In this document: positions 1 through 6,737 of the stretch, in pieces
How positions within the stretch are numbered: the stretch's first letter is position 1
How the letters are laid out: the number at the start of each line of letters is the position of its first letter
From: Desulforhopalus vacuolatus
GTDB lineage: Bacteria; Desulfobacterota; Desulfobulbia; Desulfobulbales; Desulfocapsaceae
Assembly (NCBI RefSeq): GCF_016918505.1
Contig: NZ_JAFFPZ010000029.1
Coordinates: 1-34,143 of the forward strand
DNA length: 34,143 nt
Direction: 5' to 3'
The notes under the pieces: model-generated
Databases searched by the model: none
Seen by the model: only the letters and a program-made list of their open reading frames with translations
Told to the model about the DNA's origin: nothing
Program-made: the position numbers and the translations under genes

Positions 1-805
1 CATCATAACATGCCGCAGGATTTTTAGATCTGCCTGGATGGCCGTCATTCCATTCTTTTCCGGTAACCATGGCCCCTATCTCATAGGCCATAACCGTACC
101 GTCATGGGTAAGGTCACAGATGGGGAATCCATTGGGTTTAAAACCGCCGGCACCTGTACAGAGAATCACACTTTTTGCTTTGAAAAAATGAATTTTCTCT
201 TCATCCAGACTGAAGCCTGCAGCGCCAGCAATCCGTCCGTTTTCCTTGATGAGGTGGGTGATGACGATTCTCTCTTTGACAGGGATATTTCTCTCTTTTA
301 TGGGCTTGAGAAAGCTTTTGTTATAAATGGGGGAGTCAAAAAAACCCCATTCTTTAAGGTCATTGACTCGAGCAAGGGAGTGTTCTGCCGTTTGCCGGGT
401 GTAGACTGGATTGTTGGTCCCTATTGCGGAGCGGGAGACCGCAGCGACATACTCATCAAGGCTCATTTTGGCGGTATTGGGATCAAAGGCAAAAATTCCT
501 TTTGCAAAAGGCGTCATCCCAGACGATCCCAACCGTCCCTTGGAGACAAGCATTACTTTGGAACCGGCGTCATGGGCCTTTACAGCCGCAAAGACTCCAG
601 CCATGCCGCCGCCGAGAACCAGCACATCTGTTTCGCTTTCAACTGAGCTCATTGTATCCGCATCCACTTTCGGGATATTGGAGTGAGCATCTGCCCGATT
701 CGGAGTCAGTCCCATGGCCGCCATGGCCGCAATTCCAGCTGCGCCACCTGCGAGAGTCATGAAGGTACGTCGGGATATATCTGTTTGATTTTTTGATGTT
801 TTCAT
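1..805 (-). CDS. Tat-exported FAD-binding flavoprotein (fumarate reductase/succinate dehydrogenase A-like), partial
   Basis: The reverse strand is open from an ATG at 805 to the left window edge, so the C-terminus is missing. The N-terminus is a Tat signal: SRRTFM (Arg12-Arg13), then an Ala/Gly-rich hydrophobic stretch and a likely cleavage near residue 40. Residues 60-70 carry a dinucleotide-binding beta-alpha-beta fold (DVLVLGGGMAG), followed by VSKGRLGSSGMTPFAKG and a later ILCTGAGGF, as in FAD_binding_2 flavoproteins. The family reduces or oxidises small organic acids outside the cytoplasm with electrons from a membrane cytochrome. The start overlaps the stop of the cytochrome gene as ATGA, so the two are translationally coupled. 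Substrate is unknown because the catalytic half lies outside the window. The fold is secure; the reaction is inference. Confidence 0.85.
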   Translation of the reverse strand, partial: MKTSKNQTDISRRTFMTLAGGAAGIAAMAAMGLTPNRADAHSNIPKVDADTMSSVESETDVLVLGGGMAGVFAAVKAHDAGSKVMLVSKGRLGSSGMTPFAKGIFAFDPNTAKMSLDEYVAAVSRSAIGTNNPVYTRQTAEHSLARVNDLKEWGFFDSPIYNKSFLKPIKERNIPVKERIVITHLIKENGRIAGAAGFSLDEEKIHFFKAKSVILCTGAGGFKPNGFPICDLTHDGTVMAYEIGAMVTGKEWNDGHPGRSKNPAACYD

Positions 806-1455
806 TTTTCTATTCCTGATTCAGAAAGACCTTTTTGCGTTGCATACACCTTGAACAGAAGAGCAACCCCGCCCGCCGCCAGCAGGCAGAGGACAACAGA
901 CATGACAAGCGTTACGTGACGTCCGAGATTCACCGCATGCCATACGGCTGTTCCCGCAAAGAGTATCGCCAGAACGCCATGCAGAACCCGCCAGCTTCTG
1001 TACTTCATTGGCAACCTTTTACGAAAAAGGGACGTCCCCCCCAGTGTCAGCAGCGTACACCAGGCGATAAGACCAGAAATAATTCCCCCGTTCATGGTGG
1101 TAATCATGGTGATCAAGGCATCACCCGGGGAAATACCTGCTTCAGTAAAGCGTGGTATCAACACAAAAAGCGGGTGAAAAAGGATGATGAGGACAAAGAT
1201 ATAACCAGTACATTTATGAGAGATCAGCACCTTGTTCATCGTCAGTTCCTTCACGGCATACCGGTTGCCGCGTGTCAGGAAAAACTGTCCGATCAGCTGG
1301 AAAAAGGCGATAATCGTTAAAACGGAAAGAGTCTCCATGTACAAAGATCTCCCCGAAACAGTGCCCCCTGCCCAGAGGATCAGCAGCGGAACAGCGGTAA
1401 ACAACAGCAGTGACAACCAGAACGTTTTACTCTTTATATATACGTGCATTTTCAT
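802..1455 (-). CDS. Ferric-reductase-like membrane cytochrome b subunit
   Basis: A 217-residue integral membrane protein with about six hydrophobic segments. The third segment (HKCTGYIFVLIILFHPLF) and the fifth (WRVLHGVLAILFAGTAVWH) each carry two histidines spaced as in transmembrane b-type haem ligation, resembling the ferric reductase-like transmembrane domain. A longer open frame reaches 1644 but overlaps the whole ferredoxin gene. The ATG at 1455 is chosen because it gives an ATGA overlap with the ferredoxin stop, matching the ATGA at the other end of this gene. It probably passes electrons between the cytoplasmic ferredoxin or quinol pool and the exported flavoprotein. The haem assignment rests on the histidine pattern only. 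Confidence 0.75.
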   Translation of the reverse strand: MKMHVYIKSKTFWLSLLLFTAVPLLILWAGGTVSGRSLYMETLSVLTIIAFFQLIGQFFLTRGNRYAVKELTMNKVLISHKCTGYIFVLIILFHPLFVLIPRFTEAGISPGDALITMITTMNGGIISGLIAWCTLLTLGGTSLFRKRLPMKYRSWRVLHGVLAILFAGTAVWHAVNLGRHVTLVMSVVLCLLAAGGVALLFKVYATQKGLSESGIEK

Positions 1456-1667
1456 CCCCAGGAAACAATAACCGGAATGGATTTTTCCGGTGAAATAGTG
1501 ATTGCATCCACAGGGCAATACATCTTGCACAAATGGCATATCTGACAGTCCGCCGGGTAGGCAATGAATGCCTTCTTCGTTTTCGGATCTTGACGAATGA
1601 CATCCGTGGGACACGTCTCTACGCATATCCCGCAACCGATACATCCCTGAATCTTTTCAATGGCCAT
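1452..1667 (-). CDS. Two-[4Fe-4S] ferredoxin, first gene of the redox operon
   Basis: A 71-residue protein with two complete cluster motifs: Cys9/12/15 with Cys19 (CIGCGICVETCP) and Cys41/44/47 with Cys51 (CQICHLCKMYCP). An open frame continues upstream to 1700, but the ATG at 1667 is preceded at the right distance by a strong Shine-Dalgarno (AAGGAGG), so the shorter form is chosen. It heads a three-gene operon with the cytochrome b and the Tat flavoprotein, joined by ATGA overlaps. Such 7-8 kDa ferredoxins relay electrons between cytoplasmic donors and membrane reductases. The direction of flow here cannot be told from sequence. Confidence 0.9.
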   Translation of the reverse strand: MAIEKIQGCIGCGICVETCPTDVIRQDPKTKKAFIAYPADCQICHLCKMYCPVDAITISPEKSIPVIVSWG

Positions 1668-2081
1668 GATTTTCCTCCTTTCTCTTGTGCTGATAATCAT
1701 TTGTCAGGTGCGTTAAGGGTTTCTCCAGGTCTTTCTTTGTCATCTGACCCTTCCTTCTTTTAATTAGCAGACTAAACGTGACATGTCTAACTGTCAAACA
1801 ACTTTATTCTTTCAGGATAATTTCCTCTCTTCTTGCCTTTTAGACCAGGACAGGAAATTTTCCTGCATATTGCTGAGCCTTGTCATAAACGCATGGAATC
1901 CTGGAGTTCCACGGGCAGGATTCTGTTGAGAACATGATCATATTTTCACAGGAAAGGAAGGCAGTTCGTTCCTATTGCGAAACAAAAATTTGAGAGCCAC
2001 CGGCCCTTCCAGGAGACGAACGATACCTGTCTCAATCCCTTGAGAGACATCCTTCGGACACTTTTCTGAGGGTGTTCCACC
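1668..2081. other. Intergenic region between divergent operons, no gene seen
   Basis: No convincing open frame with a ribosome-binding site was found on either strand. A consensus-like minus-strand -35 (TTGACA, 1797-1792) lies about 125 bp upstream of the ferredoxin start, but the -10 at the proper distance (TAGTCT, 1774-1769) is weak. An 8-bp palindrome GACATGTC sits at 1780-1787 next to it. These could form the promoter of the redox operon; confidence in that is low. Confidence 0.3.
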
Positions 2082-2109
2082 TTTATTTTGAATATATACT
2101 CAAAATAAA
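2082..2109. promoter_or_regulatory. Perfect inverted repeat, candidate operator of the peptide array
   Basis: TTTATTTTGA (2082-2091) is repeated in perfect inverse as TCAAAATAAA (2100-2109) with an 8-base AT-only centre apart from one C. It ends two bases before a TTGACT -35-like hexamer. A 10-bp perfect dyad at this position is typical of an activator or repressor site. The half-site resembles CRP/FNR-type TTGA/TCAA ends, but the spacing does not match the usual one, so the regulator is unknown. Confidence 0.55.
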
Positions 2110-2111
2110 TC

Positions 2112-2140
2112 TTGACTCTTCTCTCCTCTATGTATATTTT
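2112..2140 (+). promoter_or_regulatory. Candidate sigma70 promoter of the peptide array
   Basis: TTGACT (2112-2117) and TATTTT (2135-2140) are separated by 17 bases. The site lies directly downstream of the 28-bp inverted repeat and about 50 bases before the first peptide gene. A second AT-rich -10 choice, TATATT at 2133-2138, overlaps it. Confidence 0.45.
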
Positions 2141-2192
2141 GATTGAACATTCAAACAAGATATCAATACTCAACAGACAGGAGGATCTCATA

Positions 2193-2330
2193 ATGAAATT
2201 CACAGCAATCGTTCTTACAGCAATACTTTTTGCACTTTCGACAGCAACTGTCAGTTTCGCCACTGACACTCAAAATGACAGCTCCGATAATTTCATTGGC
2301 TACCGCTGGAACGGCAACCAGAATAAATAA
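2193..2330 (+). CDS. Secreted 45-residue peptide, array copy 1 (divergent signal peptide)
   Basis: An ATG at 2193 follows a good Shine-Dalgarno (AGGAGG, about 2179-2184). The product is 45 residues: Lys2, a hydrophobic core to about residue 20, then SFA as a signal peptidase I site, leaving a predicted 22-residue mature peptide. This copy differs from the other five mainly in the signal peptide (MKFTAIVLTAILFAL). In the mature part only residue 27 differs (Gln instead of His), and the last 18 sense codons match copy 2 base for base. That pattern suggests constraint or gene conversion on the mature peptide and freer drift of the leader. No known family is recognised. Too short for standard gene-finding cut-offs, so likely unannotated. 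Confidence 0.8.
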   Translation: MKFTAIVLTAILFALSTATVSFATDTQNDSSDNFIGYRWNGNQNK

Positions 2331-2380
2331 GATTTTTACAACTCAAAAAACAGCACTCAATTCCCGCAGAGGTAATAATT

Positions 2381-2518
2381 ATGAAAATCACAGCTCTCGC
2401 TCTCATCGCAATGATCTTCACAATCTCCATGGTTTCCGTCAGTTTCGCCACTGATACCCACAATGACAGCTCCGATAATTTCATTGGCTACCGCTGGAAC
2501 GGCAACCAGAATAAATAA
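2381..2518 (+). CDS. Secreted 45-residue peptide, array copy 2
   Basis: ATG at 2381, exactly 188 bp after copy 1. It has its own ribosome-binding site (AGAGGT) 8-10 bases upstream, in a 50-base spacer that recurs before every later copy. The leader is MKITALALIAMIFTISMVSVSFA, with cleavage predicted after Ala23. The mature part begins TDTHNDSSDNFIG and ends YRWNGNQNK. Codon 3 is Ile here and Thr in copies 3-6, the only amino-acid change among copies 2-6. Function unknown. Confidence 0.85.
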   Translation: MKITALALIAMIFTISMVSVSFATDTHNDSSDNFIGYRWNGNQNK

Positions 2519-2568
2519 AATTTTTACAACTCAAAAAACAGCACTCAATTCCCGCAGAGGTAATAATT

Positions 2569-2706
2569 ATGAAAACCACAGCTCTCGCTCTCATCGCAAT
2601 GATCTTCACAATCTCCATGGTCTCCGTCAGTTTCGCCACTGATACCCACAATGACAGCTCTGACAATTTCATTGGCTATCGCTGGAACGGCAACCAGAAT
2701 AAATAA
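2569..2706 (+). CDS. Secreted 45-residue peptide, array copy 3
   Basis: ATG at 2569, 188 bp after copy 2, with the same spacer and AGAGGT ribosome-binding site. The protein equals copies 4-6. Differences from copy 2 in the mature region are all third-base and silent (Ser31, Asp32, Tyr37), which supports translation of this strand and frame. Confidence 0.85.
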   Translation: MKTTALALIAMIFTISMVSVSFATDTHNDSSDNFIGYRWNGNQNK

Positions 2707-2756
2707 GATTTTTACAACTCAAAAAACAGCACTCAATTCCCGCAGAGGTAATAATT

Positions 2757-2894
2757 ATGAAAACCACAGCTCTCGCTCTTATCGCAATGATCTTCACAAT
2801 CTCCATGGTCTCCGTCAGTTTCGCCACTGATACCCACAATGACAGCTCCGACAATTTCATTGGCTACCGCTGGAACGGCAATCAGAATAAATAA
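2757..2894 (+). CDS. Secreted 45-residue peptide, array copy 4
   Basis: ATG at 2757, 188 bp after copy 3, same spacer and ribosome-binding site. The protein is identical to copies 3, 5 and 6. Silent differences from copy 3 fall at Leu8, Ser31, Tyr37 and Asn42. Confidence 0.85.
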   Translation: MKTTALALIAMIFTISMVSVSFATDTHNDSSDNFIGYRWNGNQNK

Positions 2895-2944
2895 GATTTT
2901 TACAACTCAAAAAACAGCACTCAATTCCCACAGAGGTAATAATT

Positions 2945-3082
2945 ATGAAAACCACAGCTCTCGCTCTTATCGCAATGATCTTCACAATCTCCATGGTCTC
3001 CGTCAGTTTCGCCACTGATACCCACAATGACAGCTCTGACAATTTCATTGGCTACCGCTGGAACGGCAATCAGAATAAATAA
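2945..3082 (+). CDS. Secreted 45-residue peptide, array copy 5
   Basis: ATG at 2945, 188 bp after copy 4. The preceding spacer has one change (CCCACAGAGG in place of CCCGCAGAGG) that leaves the AGAGG ribosome-binding core intact. The protein is identical to copies 3, 4 and 6. Confidence 0.85.
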   Translation: MKTTALALIAMIFTISMVSVSFATDTHNDSSDNFIGYRWNGNQNK

Positions 3083-3132
3083 GATTTTTACAACTCAAAA
3101 AACAGCACTCAATTCCCGCAGAGGTAATAATT

Positions 3133-3270
3133 ATGAAAACCACAGCTCTCGCTCTTATCGCAATGATCTTCACAATCTCCATGGTTTCCGTCAGTTTCGC
3201 CACTGATACCCACAATGACAGCTCTGACAATTTCATTGGCTATCGCTGGAACGGCAATCAGAATAAATAA
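3133..3270 (+). CDS. Secreted 45-residue peptide, array copy 6 (last)
   Basis: ATG at 3133, 188 bp after copy 5. The protein is identical to copies 3-5, with a silent change at Val18 shared with copy 2. The array ends 43 bp before a strong intrinsic terminator, so all six copies could form one transcript from the promoter region near 2112. Confidence 0.85.
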   Translation: MKTTALALIAMIFTISMVSVSFATDTHNDSSDNFIGYRWNGNQNK

Positions 3271-3312
3271 GCGGGTATATCATAGGGGTACCTTGAATAA
3301 TCTTCCCCCAAA

Positions 3313-3350
3313 GGGGGGCCTGGTGGCAACACCAGGCCCCCCCTTTTTTT
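3313..3350 (+). terminator. Strong Rho-independent terminator after the peptide array
   Basis: A perfect 13-bp GC-rich stem, GGGGGGCCTGGTG (3313-3325) with CACCAGGCCCCCC (3330-3342), closes a GCAA (GNRA) tetraloop. It is followed by C and seven T (3344-3350). It lies 43 bp after the last peptide stop codon and ends the array transcript. Confidence 0.95.
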
Positions 3351-3385
3351 CGTTTCATCCAGAACGGTCATGATCCCTGCGAGTA

Positions 3386-3622
3386 ATACCATTTACATTT
3401 TTACTGACCCAAAAACACGACAGGACAAACAGGGTGATACATTAATTTCATTGCAGAAACGTCTGTTGTGAGATGAGCCACCTGTTGTGCTGAAGACGCC
3501 CAAATTGGGCGTCTCTACAAAAACCTTTTGCTTTTGCTTTTTCCTGTCTCCCGTCTCCCGTCTCCTGTCTCCCTTTTTCCGTCCCTGCCTTTGAATCCGC
3601 CAATACAAAATGGAAATGGTAT
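3386..3622 (-). repeat. Dispersed 237-bp inverted-repeat element, copy A
   Basis: Left end ATACCATTTACATTTT; right end, read inverted, ATACCATTTCCATTTTG. The interior holds a hairpin GACGCCCA-AAT-TGGGCGTC at 3495-3513, a short tandem tract of GGAGAC/GGGAGAC-type units, and no plausible gene. The same element recurs at 10204-10445 and about 20176-20385 in the opposite orientation. It looks like a non-autonomous MITE-like element. From 3623 to 4011 I see no supported gene; a 65-residue basic open frame there lacks a properly spaced ribosome-binding site. Confidence 0.8.
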
Positions 3623-4011
3623 AATCTCTCCTCCGGGAAAATATCAGGAAATAAAAGCAGGATGACGCAGCGTGCAGTCCCCAAAATAAATACCTCCCGG
3701 GACCACGGAGAGAAAAAAGAGAAAAGAATTGTTGCCGGGAAACCGCAGACCGGGAAGAATAAGGGGCGTGTATCGCACAAAGTCAGGGAAAAGAAACATT
3801 TACAGATCTATCTCACTGATATTTCGATTATAAATCCAAAAATACAACACAGAAATTGAAAGGGGCATCAATGATCCAGAAGTTCCCGGATTATTTGCAG
3901 GCAGACAGAATCGTGAAGTCGTGATAACTTATGAGAATAATCCATTATTGAGCACAGAATAGAAATTGTGAATAAAGATTTGCCGATAATATTTTACAGG
4001 AGGGAAAATGC

Positions 4012-5085
4012 ATGTACCACAAATCCAGGTTAATCAATTTCGCAGTTGATATCTTGAATGACCAGATTATCAGCGGCTGGATCTTCTCGAAACTGCTTCA
4101 AAAAAAGCCGGTTAACCTCAGTATTTATCTCGATGAAGAATGTGTTGGTCAGGTTGTAGCTGACAAAAATCGAAAAGATGTTTTCAATCTTCGACTACAC
4201 CCGACCGGCAGGTGCGGGTTTACCTTTGTTTTTCCAAAGGACATAGATGTTGCCACGTATAAGAAACTCACCGTTCGCTATGGTGCCTTTAAGGCCAGTC
4301 TTTTCTCCGTAAATATCTCTGAAATTCCATTTACCTTCCAGGAGCCGTTGCCCCAAATATTTTTTATGCATATTCCTAAAACAGCCGGAAGTTCTTTTGA
4401 TAATTTTGTCCGCCGTCGCTACCCCGCCGAGTCAATATCCACACGGCTTGAATCGATGGACACACAACTGTATCCGCAGCTGGCAGCAGACAAAAAATAT
4501 CTGGTCGGCCATCTGCCTCTGGGCAAAATTAAGAAATATTTTACGCTTGAAGACTATGCGCTGTACACCATTATCCGTGAACCCTGGCATCATCTGCACT
4601 CCCATTTGAACTGGATTCGCAACATTGGCAAAAATCCCGGGTCGGGTTTTTACCGGGCACATCCTAAATGCGTGCGCAAACTTGCCGATCGTCTCAATGA
4701 TTCGAAAACAGAAATCACAGAGCAGTTGGAAAGACTTGTAAACAATATGGACGGCTTTGAATTTGATTTTTTCGATAACATCCAAACGAGATATTTCCTT
4801 GATTATCGACCGGAAAAAGTGGGAGATAAGGATATTGTCAACGCGTTGGAAAATTTCAAATATTTTTCAGATATAGGCCGGACTGAAGACTATCAGAGTT
4901 TTGCAGCACGGTTCTGTAAAAAATATAACCTGCCGTTTATTCAACAGGTACAACCGCTTAACTGCTCGGGAGATGCACCGCTGTACGATATTGCCGGGGA
5001 AAATTTCCAGACTCTTTTGCATCCACTGGTAAAATATGATCTGCAGCTCTACTCTGCGATTGCCGAAAGGGAGGAAAAGGATTGA
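4012..5085 (+). CDS. PAPS-dependent sulfotransferase (sulfotransferase family 2-like)
   Basis: A 357-residue protein. Residues 120-128 (HIPKTAGSS) form the phosphosulfate-binding loop that contacts the 5'-phosphosulfate of PAPS. Residues 189-197 (REPWHHLHS) match the 3'-phosphate-binding motif, with Arg189 and Ser197 in place but the second Arg replaced by His194. Residues 1-110 are an extra, probably beta-rich N-terminal domain of a kind often attached to carbohydrate-modifying enzymes. No signal peptide is seen. The ATG at 4012 is preferred over an out-of-frame ATG at 4008 because GGAGGG lies 8 bases upstream. A role in sulfating a surface polysaccharide is inferred from the family; no glycan genes adjoin it. 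Confidence 0.85.
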   Translation: MYHKSRLINFAVDILNDQIISGWIFSKLLQKKPVNLSIYLDEECVGQVVADKNRKDVFNLRLHPTGRCGFTFVFPKDIDVATYKKLTVRYGAFKASLFSVNISEIPFTFQEPLPQIFFMHIPKTAGSSFDNFVRRRYPAESISTRLESMDTQLYPQLAADKKYLVGHLPLGKIKKYFTLEDYALYTIIREPWHHLHSHLNWIRNIGKNPGSGFYRAHPKCVRKLADRLNDSKTEITEQLERLVNNMDGFEFDFFDNIQTRYFLDYRPEKVGDKDIVNALENFKYFSDIGRTEDYQSFAARFCKKYNLPFIQQVQPLNCSGDAPLYDIAGENFQTLLHPLVKYDLQLYSAIAEREEKD

Positions 5086-5089
5086 GAAG

Positions 5090-5227
5090 ATGCTGAACTC
5101 AAACCTGCAGGGAAGCTCCAATGAACAAACGTTACAGTTACAAAGAGTTCTCTCTGAAATATCAGTGGAAAAATTTGTTCTAAACAAAACACTATACGCA
5201 GTAGATGTAATTTATGAAGAGGGGTGA
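5090..5227 (+). CDS. Small hypothetical protein, 45 residues
   Basis: A short frame beginning at ATG 5090, four bases after the sulfotransferase stop, with GGGAGG-like purine-rich sequence just upstream. The product is polar (Ser/Gln/Asn-rich start, then LQRVLSEISVEKFVLNKTLY) and matches nothing I recognise. It may be a coupled small gene or chance. The following stretch to 5492 has no supported gene. It holds TGGTCCTG and its inverse CAGGACCA about 25 bases apart (near 5228-5270), which may fold into a hairpin. Confidence 0.25.
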   Translation: MLNSNLQGSSNEQTLQLQRVLSEISVEKFVLNKTLYAVDVIYEEG

Positions 5228-5492
5228 GTGGTCCTGGGAGAAGCAACCGAGGAATCGCACTCAGGACCATCAGAGATTCTCTGGAGGAATCTTGATTTCA
5301 CCTGAAATGGAAAAGGCAACCAGAGGGTCGGGTTTCGCCAGTGGCACGGACAGGCTGACCTCGATCCTGTCGTTACCAGGCAAGCCATGGCAAGAACTGT
5401 GGGGTATGAAACAATTTCATGCGTAATTACAGATTCTTCCAGGGAACCATGACGTTAAAGGTTGCCCTGAAAAAAACATCAGGAATGTAACA

Positions 5493-6299
5493 ATGCAAAG
5501 TAAACTGTACACAGTAACATTTTCTCCCACCGGCAGTTCAAAGTTAGTGGCCCGGGCCATTACCCAGGGGCTGGGATCGGAGAAAGGAGAAGACTTCAAC
5601 ATTACCCTTCCCACAGAGCGGAAACAACACGACTTGCTGCCGAAAAAGGATGATATGGTTATCTTTGCGATGCCGACCTACGCCGGGCGCCTGCCGGAAC
5701 TGGCCTGCGAATGGCTGAGGGAGTTAAAAGTCGCTCCCGGCACACCTGCCATCTGTGTCGTCCTCTACGGAAATCGGGAATTCGATGATTCATTGATCGA
5801 ATTACGGGATCTTGTTTCCACGCGCGGCTATAAACCCATTGCCGGTGCCGCCTTCATCGGAGAACATTCATTCTCCACTCAAAAATTTCCCGTTGCTGTC
5901 GGTCGCCCTCATAAAGACGACCTGGATCTTGGCATAAAGTTCGGCCGGGATATCGCCGCCCACTTCGATATTGACAACTGGATAAGCAACGCTGGAGAAC
6001 TCAAGGTCCCCGGCGCATTCCCCTACAAAGATAAAAAACCGCCAAAGACCGATTTTATTGCCGTAAGTGATGCCTGCAACAGCTGTGGCACCTGCGTTAC
6101 CGTCTGTCCTGTGGATGCTGTTGATGCCGATAATGGCTTTATCCCCATTGTTGACAAATGTATCCTCTGTTGTGCATGTATTAAAGCCTGCCCGGAGAAT
6201 GCACGCAGCATAAAACCGGGTCCCGTGCTGGATATTTCCAAAAGATTGAACGAAAACTGCAGCATTCCGAAACGACCGACTTTTTACTGGCCGGAATAA
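5493..6299 (+). CDS. EFR1-type flavodoxin fused to two-[4Fe-4S] ferredoxin
   Basis: A 268-residue protein of the EFR1 architecture. Residues 6-160 form a flavodoxin-like domain with the FMN phosphate loop SPTGSS (11-16) and FAMPTYAGRLP around residue 58-68. Residues 195-233 bind two [4Fe-4S] clusters: Cys195/198/201/205 and Cys223/226/229/233. It is a cytoplasmic one-electron carrier. AGGA lies about nine bases before the ATG. It precedes the glycyl radical enzyme and its activase by about 440 bp. Radical-SAM activases need a low-potential donor to reduce their cluster, so this protein is a good candidate for that job; the pairing is inference from position. Confidence 0.85.
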   Translation: MQSKLYTVTFSPTGSSKLVARAITQGLGSEKGEDFNITLPTERKQHDLLPKKDDMVIFAMPTYAGRLPELACEWLRELKVAPGTPAICVVLYGNREFDDSLIELRDLVSTRGYKPIAGAAFIGEHSFSTQKFPVAVGRPHKDDLDLGIKFGRDIAAHFDIDNWISNAGELKVPGAFPYKDKKPPKTDFIAVSDACNSCGTCVTVCPVDAVDADNGFIPIVDKCILCCACIKACPENARSIKPGPVLDISKRLNENCSIPKRPTFYWPE

Positions 6300-6438
6300 C
6301 GTCCATATTTCAATAGCATATCAGTATTGTTCGGTTGGAAATTTGTCTGTAAAAATTGTACAGGCAAAACCCTGACTCGACAATACTGGTTTTTTACTGC
6401 CGGTACCTTCAATTCCTGCTTTCCAGAGTAGAAAAATC

Positions 6439-6466
6439 TTGACAAATTGGTGGAGATCCATAATTT
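6439..6466 (+). promoter_or_regulatory. Candidate sigma70 promoter for the glycyl radical enzyme operon
   Basis: TTGACA (6439-6444), a perfect -35, and TAATTT (6461-6466) with a 16-base spacer. The transcript would carry a leader of about 260 bases before the ATG at 6738. Supported by sequence match only. Confidence 0.4.
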
Positions 6467-6737
6467 TTTCCTGTAACCAGGAAGATGAGCGAGTATTTAA
6501 AGTACCCATAACTCTATTTATGGGTCCCTTATGGAGAAGCAATATTTATGTCAGCCATATTCGTTGTCACCAACAATCGCGAATCTTATCGCTGCCTTTA
6601 CAACTGCCGCATGTTTTATCAGTAGTCCCCCCTCTTTCGCTGTTCCTTATTTTCCGTTTCTCTTTGATTTTACATTGTTTCTTATGTATTTTCAGTGTTT
6701 GTGCATCTGAAAATCTACTCCCGTAAGAGGTGTTTCC
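6467..6737 (+). other. Untranslated leader upstream of the glycyl radical enzyme, with a stem-loop
   Basis: No gene is seen. ACCCATAA (6504-6511) and TTATGGGT (6518-6525) form a perfect 8-bp stem around CTCTAT. The stretch TTTTTTCCTGTAACCAGGAAGATG near 6464-6487 resembles the right part of the element at 30342-30513, so this may be a degraded copy of that element. Pyrimidine-rich sequence follows up to the ribosome-binding site AGAGGTG just before the ATG. Confidence 0.4.

Larger units (their letters stand above)
2193..3270 (+). repeat. Six-copy tandem array, 188-bp unit (138-bp gene plus 50-bp spacer)
   Basis: Start codons fall at 2193, 2381, 2569, 2757, 2945 and 3133, a constant 188-bp period. 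Copies 2-6 differ at only a few positions; copy 1 is diverged at its 5' end. The spacer keeps a ribosome-binding site in every unit. The likely origin is repeated unequal crossing-over after one founding duplication. The unit length is not a multiple of three, so the copies are separate cistrons, not repeats in one protein. Confidence 0.95.

Noticed and set aside
38-762. Plus-strand open frames of up to 202 residues at the left edge
   Set aside because: They are antisense to the Tat flavoprotein, which has clear FAD motifs and an ATGA overlap with its neighbour.
2293-3236. Five minus-strand frames of 63 residues, chained by ATGA-like 4-base overlaps across the peptide array
   Set aside because: They are the antisense of the 188-bp repeat. 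Their differences between copies change amino acids (Met/Ile, Gly/Asp, Ala/Val), while the plus-strand differences are almost all silent, and they lack ribosome-binding sites.
2193-3270. Reading the 188-bp array as a CRISPR
   Set aside because: The repeats are long, contiguous and coding, with no short repeats alternating with unique spacers.
3662-3859. A 65-residue basic frame after repeat copy A
   Set aside because: The purine-rich GCAGG abuts the ATG with no spacing, and the product is low-complexity and unlike any family known to me.
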